Source: Syntrophomonadaceae bacterium
GTDB lineage: Bacteria > Bacillota_D > Dethiobacteria > DTU022 > PWGO01
Assembly: GCA_003554535.1 (NCBI GenBank)
Contig: PWGT01000059.1
Coordinates: 1-12,370, forward strand
Length of the DNA stretch: 12,370 bases
Direction: 5' to 3'
Positions 1 to 6,834 of this stretch are shown here, in pieces. The translations under genes and the position numbers were made by a program. A model generated the notes under the pieces. That model had not been told where the DNA came from. It ran no database searches and saw only the letters and a program-made list of their open reading frames with translations. Positions within the stretch are counted from its first letter, which is position 1. Every line of letters starts with the position of its first letter.

Positions 1-1239
1 AACTCAGAACATGCCTCAGCTACTACTTCGCCATTGCGTCCTCAGGATAGAATTAAAGAACTTGATGTAATTAGGGGATTCGCTCTGTTGGGGATATTGC
101 TAGTAAATATGCTTTATTTCAAATCTCCCCTTTTTCACACCATTCAAACTCCTGCTGAAATAAGTGGCTTTTGGGATAAGGCTGGAGCATGGTTTATTCA
201 GTTGCTTGCTACGGGAAAATTTTACGCAATTTTTTCTTTTCTTTTTGGTTTGGGGTTTTATATATTCTTAGAAAGATTGACTGCAAAAGGGCTGGATCCA
301 ACTAGTTTATATAGGCGACGCTTAGTAGGTTTGATGATGTTTGGCCTTGTCCACCTAATATTGATCTGGAGTGGGGACATTCTTTTTTCTTACTCTGTAG
401 TGGGTTTTATTTTAATAGCATTTCGGGATATGGAATTGAAATTGTTGAGTAGATGGATATTGGTTTTATTTATACTGGCAGTACTGGTAGAAGGAGGAAA
501 TTATGCTTTATACAACCTGGGCGAATTGGCTCTGGGGAAAGAGTTTGCTGAATACCAGGCTGCACATCTTCAAGAAACTATACAAGTGTTTCGAGAAGGT
601 GGTTTTATGGATATTTTAGTTTTCCGGTTGACCACAGAAGTTTTTAGCGTGTTAATTTCATTGATTTTTGTTATTCCTGTTTTGCTGGCCTATTTTTTGT
701 GCGGTGTATATGCCGGCAAAATAGCTCTTTTCAAGAATGTGGGAAAGCATTTACAATTTATTAATAAAATTTGGAGATGGGGATTGTGCTTGGGCGTGAT
801 GTTGACAGTTATTTATGTGATGATCAATACAGGAGTTCTACCAGTGCCTTCTTTTTGGGAGTATCCCTTGTTGGCTATGATCAACCAGGCTGCTTCAATT
901 TTTCTAAGCGCTTTTTATGTAACTTCCCTGATATTGTTGATGCAACGAGAGTTTTGGAAAAAAGTATTGGTGGTATTGGCTGCACCGGGTAGAATGGCTC
1001 TTACCAACTATTTAACTCAGTCCGTAATTTGTGTGCTTATATTCTATGGATATGGGCTGGGTTACTTTGGACAGGTTTCCATAGGAATGGGTATATGTTT
1101 AACTTTAGGAATATGGCTGTTACAGGTATTTTGGAGTAACTGGTGGATGGCTCGTTTTAATTATGGTCCCCTGGAATGGCTGTGGCGAGGTTTCACATAC
1201 CGGCAAAAACCGCCTATGCAGAATAAGAAAGTTATGTAG
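1..1239 (+). CDS. DUF418 family membrane protein (YeiB-like), 5' end outside window
   Basis: This is a polytopic membrane protein of the DUF418 family, whose biochemical role is not established; a transport or envelope role is often guessed. The N-terminal signature is LDVIRGFALLGILLVNM, followed by many hydrophobic helices. The C-terminal DUF418 domain has GRMALTNYLTQS, FYGYGLG and GPLEWLWRGFTY, so the 3' end is intact. The frame is open from base 1 (NSEHASATTSP before the first recognised residues). The TTG at 34 has no ribosome site before it and the ATG at 11 is out of frame, so the true start most likely lies left of the window. The stop TAG is at 1237-1239 and overlaps the stop region of the convergent glycosylase gene by 8 bp. 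I see no hairpin terminator at this junction. Family assignment is sure; function is unknown. Confidence 0.9.
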   Translation, partial: NSEHASATTSPLRPQDRIKELDVIRGFALLGILLVNMLYFKSPLFHTIQTPAEISGFWDKAGAWFIQLLATGKFYAIFSFLFGLGFYIFLERLTAKGLDPTSLYRRRLVGLMMFGLVHLILIWSGDILFSYSVVGFILIAFRDMELKLLSRWILVLFILAVLVEGGNYALYNLGELALGKEFAEYQAAHLQETIQVFREGGFMDILVFRLTTEVFSVLISLIFVIPVLLAYFLCGVYAGKIALFKNVGKHLQFINKIWRWGLCLGVMLTVIYVMINTGVLPVPSFWEYPLLAMINQAASIFLSAFYVTSLILLMQREFWKKVLVVLAAPGRMALTNYLTQSVICVLIFYGYGLGYFGQVSIGMGICLTLGIWLLQVFWSNWWMARFNYGPLEWLWRGFTYRQKPPMQNKKVM

Positions 1240-1957
1240 GTTGTTCTAAAAAATCAGCAAAAATAGTGGAGTGGAGCAAATATTTCTGATTGTATTTTTG
1301 GGCCATGCAGTAAAAATCAAGAGTCAGTTCTGATAATTTCTCTTGGGGACAATGGAGATAATTATCTTTTTCTTCGGCGGTAGCTTTGTCTTTGAAGTAC
1401 CCCCAAAGATGGTTTGCGGTATTGGCCAGGGCAGAGGAATCTACAGGCTTTTCCATTAAGCTTTGAATTTTTTCTACTAGCTCTTTTTCTTCGTGAATTG
1501 GTAGATCTACTTTGTTTTTTAAAAAAGCTTGAACTTCCTTATATAAATTATATCCCCTGGCCATTACCGAATATTTGTGATGCGCCCAAAATTCACTTCC
1601 CCTTTTGGGAAGTGGAATACGCCCTTCTAAATTGCCTTCTTCGTATTTGCTACGAAGTATCTCAAATTGTTCTGCAGGATGATCTACATAACTTGGGGGA
1701 TTAAAGTTCCCATTTAGAAGATTCTCTAGACGTATAGGGCTGGAATGTCTGTAACCCCGAAGTGCCATTTCTTTAACTGTAAGGTCGTGACAGTGCTTTA
1801 ATTGCTCCAGTCGCCCTTGCCAGCGCAGAGTTTCCGGGTGATTAGCGTATCCTTTTTTGCCGCCGGTGATTACACTGTAAAGAGCATGTATTTCTACGTG
1901 CTGCCCTAACAGACTTTTGCGTGTTAGATACCCGGGATGAATGTCCCATACTCTCAT
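1232..1957 (-). CDS. Pyrimidine dimer DNA glycosylase (T4 endonuclease V-like) fused to DUF1722
   Basis: This is a predicted UV-damage base-excision enzyme of 241 aa with two domains. Residues 1-75 match the Pyr_excise family: MRVWDIHPGYLTRKSLLGQH, then GKKGYANHPETLRW and a region ending GYRHSSP. Glu22 aligns with the catalytic Glu23 of T4 endonuclease V. The Thr2 whose alpha-amine is the T4 nucleophile is replaced by Arg2, so the retained Met1 amine would have to take that place (inference). Residues about 122-235 look like DUF1722, the YbgA-type domain: FWAHHKYSVMAR (123-134), ANHLWGYF (181-188), then a final helical segment. In E. coli ybgA sits beside the photolyase gene, which fits a UV-repair link. 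The ATG overlaps the TGA of the upstream DUF362 gene (ATGA), and AGGAGA lies about 12 nt ahead inside that gene, so translational coupling is likely. Domain calls are strong; substrate is inferred. Confidence 0.86.
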   Translation of the reverse strand: MRVWDIHPGYLTRKSLLGQHVEIHALYSVITGGKKGYANHPETLRWQGRLEQLKHCHDLTVKEMALRGYRHSSPIRLENLLNGNFNPPSYVDHPAEQFEILRSKYEEGNLEGRIPLPKRGSEFWAHHKYSVMARGYNLYKEVQAFLKNKVDLPIHEEKELVEKIQSLMEKPVDSSALANTANHLWGYFKDKATAEEKDNYLHCPQEKLSELTLDFYCMAQKYNQKYLLHSTIFADFLEQPT

Positions 1958-3297
1958 GAACTGGAATCTTCTCCTTCTACCTGGAAAAATGATTCATCAA
2001 ACTCTGGTTTTCCTTCATAACGAGACATGAAAAATCCGGGAAGGGTGTCCATCTGGTTAAATAGAGTCGGGTCTGTATCTATTCCCGCTTCTATGAGGGC
2101 ATTGGCTACATCCTGAGGATCAGGAGGGCACCCTTTAACTGCGATCATATTATTAATGTTGGGGTCGTTTTTGTTTTCGTTATACATGCATTGTCCCAGG
2201 AGAATGGTAGTGTTCATACCTGGGGTGGGCTTCATGGCTTTGCCAGTGAGGACTTCAATATTGTCCCAGGGTTCCCCTTTCCAGGCATAGCGTATGGCAT
2301 TTAAGATCAATCCATTAAAAGCAGAGCAATAAGTACACATGGTTTCATCAAACTTTCTATAAAAAATTCCTTTGATGCCTTGTTTAGCAAGAGGAAGGGG
2401 CATTTCTCCTTCTTCAGTTTTGCTGTAATCAAAATCGTGTTCATGATAGGAGGCCACGTCTTCTATTTTTTCTCCCACGATTTCAACATCAGAAAGATCA
2501 AGGGGGCGGTTATAATTTTGGGCTACATTAGCCAGATGGGTAACGTTTTGAGGTTCGTGACCTAAAACTTTAGTTCCCACCAGGTCAGCGGCCAGAAAAT
2601 CGGCAGAAGCTATAAGCAAATTGCTACGCTGCATTTTGCCGTCAAATGCAGGACCTCTTTCCAGGGAATAGATGCCATCGATTAAGGTGAGCATAGGGGG
2701 CATCTGTTCTACAATTTTGGAAATGTAGAAATGCAGATCTTTTTGTGGATCCGGACTGTGGCATTTTTTGCGAGAAGGGATGTCTATCGTTCCCTTCAGG
2801 TTTTTTGTGCCCAGGCTGACCACGGTTTGATTATGAGATTTTAGCACTGGGAGGTTGATTAAATAATCGCTTTGTAAGATATCTTCATTTATACCTAATG
2901 TAATGCCGTCTCCCAGATCGATTTTCTGGAAAGGGCGTTCCATAATATTGATGTATTTAATGTTGTATTTTTTGCGCAAATTTTCATATCCAAGAGTTTC
3001 AAAGGCGTGGGCAGGAGTTTCAGTGTCCTTGGGATCGGCCACAATTCCTTCGCCAATAGTAATATCCTCGATACCATGCTCTTTTAGAAGAATGATCATG
3101 GCCTCGATAACCCGGGATGTGGTGATTACCCCCCACTTGGGAAACTGACAAGCTTTGGTCCAAAAAACAATGTTAGGCTTGAGGAAAACTTTGCTGCCTG
3201 GCTTTATGTGGTCCATCCCTCCGCAATCCATTACTGCTTTTTTAACTGACTCATACGGTTCGTTATAACGGACGATAGAAACTTTTTTATTTTCCAT
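1954..3297 (-). CDS. DUF362 domain-containing protein
   Basis: This is a 447-aa cytoplasmic-looking protein of the DUF362 family, whose activity is largely uncharacterised. Diagnostic pieces are KPGSKVFLKPNIV (32-44), ITIGEG (79-84) and the family block NLPVLKSHNQTVVSLGTKNL (148-167). Four cysteines in the C-terminal half (CTYC at 321-324, Cys370, Cys390) could form a metal or Fe-S site, but no classical ferredoxin motif is present. I chose the ATG at 3297 because GGAGG (3306-3310, minus strand) sits 8 nt before it. A TTG at 3333 would add 12 residues but lacks such a site. It is the first gene of a two-gene unit; its stop TGA overlaps the start of the glycosylase-DUF1722 gene. The palindrome at 3402-3441 lies upstream and may carry its promoter. 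There is no signal peptide or membrane helix. Confidence 0.85.
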   Translation of the reverse strand: MENKKVSIVRYNEPYESVKKAVMDCGGMDHIKPGSKVFLKPNIVFWTKACQFPKWGVITTSRVIEAMIILLKEHGIEDITIGEGIVADPKDTETPAHAFETLGYENLRKKYNIKYINIMERPFQKIDLGDGITLGINEDILQSDYLINLPVLKSHNQTVVSLGTKNLKGTIDIPSRKKCHSPDPQKDLHFYISKIVEQMPPMLTLIDGIYSLERGPAFDGKMQRSNLLIASADFLAADLVGTKVLGHEPQNVTHLANVAQNYNRPLDLSDVEIVGEKIEDVASYHEHDFDYSKTEEGEMPLPLAKQGIKGIFYRKFDETMCTYCSAFNGLILNAIRYAWKGEPWDNIEVLTGKAMKPTPGMNTTILLGQCMYNENKNDPNINNMIAVKGCPPDPQDVANALIEAGIDTDPTLFNQMDTLPGFFMSRYEGKPEFDESFFQVEGEDSSS

Positions 3298-3401
3298 TAG
3301 TTTTGCCTCCTTAACACGCCAGAGTTTTACCAAGCGAATAAAGACCTGGCTAAAATTTAGTTTATTACGCTTTAAAATAATCTACAAGATTACACCATAA
3401 T

Positions 3402-3441
3402 TGATATAATGTTGCTATTAACTACTTTAGACATTATATCA
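3402..3441. repeat. Perfect 11-bp inverted repeat with facing -10-like boxes
   Basis: The left arm TGATATAATGT (3402-3412) and right arm ACATTATATCA (3431-3441) are exact reverse complements separated by 18 nt. Each arm contains TATAAT: on the plus strand at 3405-3410 (toward the small membrane gene) and on the minus strand at 3438-3433 (toward the DUF362 unit). The -35 matches are only partial (about 4 of 6 with 18-bp spacing on each side). The repeat may be an operator, a pair of overlapping divergent promoters, or both. Confidence 0.55.
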
Positions 3442-3492
3442 TTGATTACCTTCCCATTTCCACAAAAGTATGAGTGAATCATATGGATGGTT

Positions 3493-3516
3493 CTTTTGAT
3501 TTACACTTTTGATTTA
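3493..3516. repeat. 11-bp tandem direct repeat
   Basis: CTTTTGATTTA occurs at 3493-3503 and again at 3506-3516, a 13-bp period. It lies in the leader of the small membrane protein gene. It could be a binding-site pair or chance slippage in AT-rich DNA. Confidence 0.5.
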
Positions 3517-3601
3517 TTTGAGCAGGAAGGAAGTTGGAGATGAGTGAGAGAATATAAGTATCAAATTAAAGTTAAAGTTGATTTTTGAAAGGGGATAGGT
3601 G

Positions 3602-3838
3602 ATGCAAAAAAAGGGTGGGGCAGGTGCTATTGTATCCTTGGTGTTGGGAATAGTGGGTCTGGTAGCCTGGTTTATTCCTTTTCTGGGTTTGCCCATAACG
3701 CTGCTAGGGTTAGTTTTGGGGATACGTTCTCGAAATAGTTCTCGCGTTAAAATAGCTACTCTGGGTACTGCTATATGCGCAATAGGCTTATTGGCTTCTG
3801 CAGTGAATGCATTTTTAGGGGCAGTTTTGCACATATGA
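3602..3838 (+). CDS. Small DUF4190-like membrane protein
   Basis: This is a 78-aa, glycine-rich hydrophobic protein with two predicted membrane helices (about residues 9-40 and 52-75) joined by a short basic loop, RSRNSSRVK. The pattern GAIVSLVLGIVGLV, then GLPITLLGLVLGI, resembles DUF4190-type small membrane proteins, which have no assigned function. I preferred the ATG at 3602 because AAAGGGG (3588-3594) is 7 nt before it; the GTG at 3599 would leave only 4 nt and adds one residue. The gene stands alone, converging on the PLC-like gene with 19 bp between stop codons. Only a weak 7-bp AT-rich inverted repeat (3848-3854 with 3870-3876) is seen there. It is real by composition and ribosome site; the family call is tentative. 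Confidence 0.7.
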   Translation: MQKKGGAGAIVSLVLGIVGLVAWFIPFLGLPITLLGLVLGIRSRNSSRVKIATLGTAICAIGLLASAVNAFLGAVLHI

Positions 3839-3857
3839 ACTTAATAAATTAGAAATG

Positions 3858-5114
3858 CTATTCCAGGAGTTCTAATATTTCAGGATCATCAATGTCAGGA
3901 GGGTTTACCGGGTTAAATCGCGCCGGTTTATCTTCTGCCCCTGGCAAGCGAGCAATATACCCCCAATCGCTGGGCTCAGGGAAATCAGTGCTTACAAAGT
4001 GGGCGCCGCTTTCGAATGCAGCATCTCTTCTGGCAGTGTCATTTTCGCGTTCTCTTCTTTCTTCACCGGCATCGGAACGGGTTCTAATTAAATATCCTTT
4101 TTCTACGTATTCCTTGATTTTTTCTTTCTTTTCATCCCGTGGTTCGTTTAGTTTAATAAATCCAGCCGAGTCTTTATCGGGCTTTGAGCTGGTGAAAAGC
4201 AACCTGTTTTCAAGGGATGGATTTTCTTCCAGATAGATATCCCTGATTTCACATTCATTATCCAGCAAAAGCATTACTTTTCCCCTTGCTTCTTTTAATG
4301 TCGGCCATCCATCTTCCTGAATGGCTTCTCTTAGCGTGTCATGTTTACCGCGCACATTATCGGGAGTGATGATTTGTTCTTTGTTAAATACCGATAGAAT
4401 TTCTTCTTCCATGTCGTCCATGTCTTGTGGTTCAGTGGGTGGGGGAAGGTTCACCGGCACACCAATTAGATCTGCCAGGAATTGACCTCCGTTAATCAGA
4501 ATTTGCAGGGGAAGGGGAAGTTCTTCTATTTCGTCACTAAAGTCTCCCTTCATTTCTACCAGTATGGAAATGGGGAGGTGGTTTGGATTATCTTGAGACC
4601 AATCCTTGATAACTTCCAGTGCTTCCACGAAAGTGTAATAATGAGTTTCATAGTCAATATGGGGGATATGCATTAACTTGTATCCCGGCTCTTCGAGTTC
4701 AGGTATTCCCGAATAAGGATTACGGGTTAAAAGTAGTTTACCGGCGCGATGAGCATAGCGCCCTCCCTCGCGGTCCACGTATATGTCCAGCTCAACTTGC
4801 CGGATTTGCTGTTCTTCAAATTGATCATCCAGGGGGGCGTGGCTGTATTCAAATTCCCTGGCAATAGATGGGCTGATTAGCCTGATGCGGTTTAAAAGAG
4901 CCGGCTCGGGTTGAATGAAGTAGCTGTTATGGGTGCCCAGGAATTGGAGCTCGTTAATTCTAATTTCTTCATCAAAATCTTCCTGGGTCGAAGATTGATT
5001 TGCATAACTGTTTTTATTTTCAGCTCCGGTGGTTTTGGGAAAAGAGGTAACAAAACCAACCAGAAGAGCAATTATTAAAATATATACCTTGAAAAAAAGA
5101 ATTTTATTTGGCAT
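3858..5114 (-). CDS. Secreted Ca2+-dependent PI-PLC-like phosphodiesterase (SaPLC1-like)
   Basis: This is a predicted exported phosphodiesterase of 418 aa, related to the Ca-dependent phosphatidylinositol phospholipase C group typified by Streptomyces antibioticus PLC1. The N-terminus is a signal peptide or anchor: basic start, hydrophobic stretch about 8-23, then a polar Asn/Ser/Glu linker. Catalytic signatures are FLGTHNSY (58-65, with His62 and Asn63), VELDIYVD (107-114, with Glu108 and Asp110 as likely Ca ligands), His149/His152 as the likely second catalytic His region, LVEMKG (185-190, Glu187), and the family C-terminal block GAHFVSTDFPEPS (370-382). All expected acid/base and metal positions appear present. 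The true substrate (inositol lipid, other glycerophospholipid, or a wall polymer) cannot be read from sequence. The start ATG has AGGGA about 9 nt upstream, and a good promoter lies at 5145-5173. It diverges from the LCP operon. Confidence 0.84.
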   Translation of the reverse strand: MPNKILFFKVYILIIALLVGFVTSFPKTTGAENKNSYANQSSTQEDFDEEIRINELQFLGTHNSYFIQPEPALLNRIRLISPSIAREFEYSHAPLDDQFEEQQIRQVELDIYVDREGGRYAHRAGKLLLTRNPYSGIPELEEPGYKLMHIPHIDYETHYYTFVEALEVIKDWSQDNPNHLPISILVEMKGDFSDEIEELPLPLQILINGGQFLADLIGVPVNLPPPTEPQDMDDMEEEILSVFNKEQIITPDNVRGKHDTLREAIQEDGWPTLKEARGKVMLLLDNECEIRDIYLEENPSLENRLLFTSSKPDKDSAGFIKLNEPRDEKKEKIKEYVEKGYLIRTRSDAGEERRERENDTARRDAAFESGAHFVSTDFPEPSDWGYIARLPGAEDKPARFNPVNPPDIDDPEILELLE

Positions 5115-5144
5115 AGTTAATATCCCTGACCCTAAAAAGTAAGT

Positions 5145-5173
5145 TTTATATCTTTAGGATCATTTTACCTCAA
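5145..5173 (-). promoter_or_regulatory. Predicted sigma-A promoter of the PLC-like gene
   Basis: On the minus strand TTGAGG (5173-5168) is followed after exactly 17 bp by TATAAA (5150-5145). Transcription would begin near 5138, giving a leader of about 24 nt that includes the AGGGA ribosome site. Confidence 0.62.
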
Positions 5174-5275
5174 CTATATTATTTGTTAAAGTGTTTTTAA
5201 TTGTTAGTTTTTAAATACAAGTTAAATTATAGAAGAGTATTAAAGAAAAGAATATAAATAAGAAAATAATGGTCT

Positions 5276-5304
5276 TTGGCATAAGTCAGGTTTTTTGATA
5301 TATT
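5276..5304 (+). promoter_or_regulatory. Predicted sigma-A promoter of the LCP operon
   Basis: TTGGCA (5276-5281) is followed after 17 bp by TATATT (5299-5304). Transcription would begin near 5311, leaving a leader of about 175 nt before the LCP start codon. A second TATAAT at 5434-5439 would give a shorter leader, but its -35 is poor. Confidence 0.55.
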
Positions 5305-5486
5305 TTAAAATCACCGGAAAAATAAATATGTTCAATTGGGCCAGATTTTGATAAAGTTAAATAATGATAGGGACTTATAATTAGGAATTTGGATGATTGA
5401 GTGGATTATTCTTTATATATTGTTGCGAGTACTTATAATGGACAAGTTTTTCTAATTTTAGGGAATTAAGGAGTGATAAGCCTGCT

Positions 5487-6767
5487 ATGGGTAAAGATAA
5501 TAAGGAGATTCCTTTTTTAAGGGGAAAGAAGGCCAACAAAATACGCCGTTACCGCAATATTAAACCTTACCATAAGAAAAGGAGAGGGCATAAGTTTATT
5601 AATATTCTAGTAGTTGTGCTCTCTTGCCTGGCTGTAATTGCTTTGGGGGGTAGGACTATTTACAACCAGGTAATGAATACAGAGGAGATGTTAGAGCCTG
5701 CTCCAAAAGAAGAAGCTATGGTAAATTGGGAGAGCAAAATAGCCCGTAATTTTGATGATCATATCATTAATTTCGCTTTTTTGGGTTTTGGGTGGGATGA
5801 ATCACGCGAAGAGCAAACCCAAGAAGGCACTTTGGCAGGTTCTTTGAGGTCAGATACAGTAATGGTTGCTTCTTTGAATCTTGAAAAGGATGATATTTCG
5901 GTTATGAGCATTCCCCGTGATACTATGGTGGAGATAAACAAAGTGGGTGTTGAGGATAAATTAAACCATTCTTACTACTACGGCTACAATAAATATGAAA
6001 ATAAAGAAACTGAAGAAGACCCTCACCAGGGTGGAATAGAGACTACTCTTAAGACCATCCAGGATTTTTTGGGTGGAGTGCCTATTCATTACTACGTAAC
6101 TATGAACATGGATGCGGTGGAAGATCTGGTGGATGCAGTAGATGGAATATATTATGATGTTGATGAGCAGGTCCGGTCTCATGCCGGGCGAGGGGAAGTG
6201 GTGCTAGAAGAAGGGTATCAAAAACTGGATGGAAATGAATTTCTGCGGTACGTGAGGGCCAGGCATATGGACGATGATTTTGGAAGACAGGAAAGGCAGC
6301 AGGAAATTATGGTGGAAGCTTTTGAACAAATGCAAGAAGAAGGAAAACTTGTTCAGCTTCCTGAAATCTACCAGACAGTGCAGGATAATGTAAAAACCAA
6401 TCTATCTTTTTCTCAGAAAGTAGCTCTATCCCTTTATGGGATGGAAGAAATTGATCCCCAGGGCATTGATACATATACTTTTGAGGGAACTGAGAGAATG
6501 ATTAACCGTAATGGGCAAGAAATTTATTACTTTTTCCCCGATGAGGAATGCCGGGTAGAGTTGGTGGAGGAAGTATTCGAAGTAGAAGCAGAAAAGCAGG
6601 ACGAGGCAGTTGTTCAACATAATGAAACTGAGCAAGAATCCCAGGAGCAGAAGCCGGAGCAAGAACCTTCTGCAGATGAAGAAGACGGATATGAAGATTC
6701 TGAAGGTGAGGAAGATGAGGATAATGGCCAAGAGGGTGATGATGAAGGTGATGATGGTGAGGAGTAA
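5487..6767 (+). CDS. LytR-CpsA-Psr (LCP) family cell-wall glycopolymer ligase with acidic tail
   Basis: This is a predicted membrane-anchored enzyme that transfers lipid-linked glycopolymers (teichoic acid or capsule type) to peptidoglycan. Its 426 aa start with a very basic cytoplasmic segment (1-36) and a single membrane helix (about 37-55), then the extracellular LCP domain. Visible LCP motifs are RSDTVMVASL (121-130), SVMSIPRDTMV (138-148), KLNHSYYYG (158-166), and LRYVRARH with DDDFGRQERQQ (253-272), which hold the Arg and Asp residues that bind pyrophosphate and metal. From about residue 361 the protein is low-complexity; 22 of the last 36 residues are Asp or Glu, which is unusual for the family. 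AAGGAG lies 13-14 nt before the ATG, a slightly long spacing. It heads a probable operon with the methyltransferase (67-bp gap) and GDPD genes. Confidence 0.9.
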   Translation: MGKDNKEIPFLRGKKANKIRRYRNIKPYHKKRRGHKFINILVVVLSCLAVIALGGRTIYNQVMNTEEMLEPAPKEEAMVNWESKIARNFDDHIINFAFLGFGWDESREEQTQEGTLAGSLRSDTVMVASLNLEKDDISVMSIPRDTMVEINKVGVEDKLNHSYYYGYNKYENKETEEDPHQGGIETTLKTIQDFLGGVPIHYYVTMNMDAVEDLVDAVDGIYYDVDEQVRSHAGRGEVVLEEGYQKLDGNEFLRYVRARHMDDDFGRQERQQEIMVEAFEQMQEEGKLVQLPEIYQTVQDNVKTNLSFSQKVALSLYGMEEIDPQGIDTYTFEGTERMINRNGQEIYYFFPDEECRVELVEEVFEVEAEKQDEAVVQHNETEQESQEQKPEQEPSADEEDGYEDSEGEEDEDNGQEGDDEGDDGEE

Positions 6768-6783
6768 AAAATGGGTGAGGAGT
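6756..6783. repeat. 10-bp direct repeat at the LCP stop codon
   Basis: GGTGAGGAGT occurs at 6756-6765, spanning the end of the LCP gene, and again at 6774-6783. The second copy lies just after the stop. It looks like a local duplication of the acidic-tail coding repeat rather than a functional site. Confidence 0.5.
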
Positions 6784-6810
6784 TAGAAGGATGAATTGAT
6801 TTGAACTTGG

Positions 6811-6831
6811 AAAGGAGAGTCAAACTCCTTT
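6811..6831 (+). promoter_or_regulatory. Perfect hairpin enclosing the methyltransferase Shine-Dalgarno sequence
   Basis: AAAGGAG (6811-6817) pairs exactly with CTCCTTT (6825-6831) across a 7-nt loop. AAAGGAG is the only good ribosome site ahead of the ATG at 6835, but it is 17 nt away, longer than normal. The mRNA could therefore hide its own ribosome site, limiting translation of the methyltransferase within the operon. Confidence 0.55.
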
Positions 6832-6834
6832 GTT

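Larger units (their letters stand above)
3298..3601. other. Intergenic regulatory stretch between divergent DUF362 unit and small membrane gene
   Basis: About 300 bp with no convincing gene. It contains the ribosome site of the DUF362 gene (3306-3310), a perfect 11-bp inverted repeat (3402-3441) whose arms hold TATAAT on opposite strands, an 11-bp tandem repeat (3493-3516), and a possible five-codon reading frame MSERI (3540-3557) behind a purine-rich run. The last is too short to support as a gene. AAAGGGG (3588-3594) serves the next gene. Confidence 0.6.
5115..5486. other. AT-rich divergent promoter region
   Basis: This 372-bp gap separates the divergent PLC-like and LCP genes. It is strongly AT-rich with no open frame of note. 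It holds a sigma-A-type promoter for each side (5145-5173 minus, 5276-5304 plus), and a further bare TATAAT at 5434-5439 with no good -35. I see no riboswitch-like structure or strong hairpin. Confidence 0.6.

Noticed and set aside
3315..3333. Longer DUF362 start at TTG 3333
   Set aside because: The extra 12 residues have no ribosome site, whereas the ATG at 3297 has GGAGG at ideal distance and matches the usual family N-terminus.
3540..3557. Five-codon frame MSERI behind a purine-rich run, possible leader peptide
   Set aside because: Too short, no attenuator structure after it, and no link to a regulated downstream pathway.
3848..3876. 7-bp inverted repeat between convergent genes as a bidirectional terminator
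   Set aside because: AT-only-rich stem with a 15-nt loop, partly inside the PLC-like gene, and no proper T-run.
6771..6794. Seven-codon frame between the LCP and methyltransferase genes
   Set aside because: Arises from the duplicated GGTGAGGAGT; too short to support as a peptide.
6614..6823. Serine/proline-rich minus-strand frame opposite the LCP tail
   Set aside because: Mirror image of the Asp/Glu codon repeats; no ribosome site or independent coding sign.
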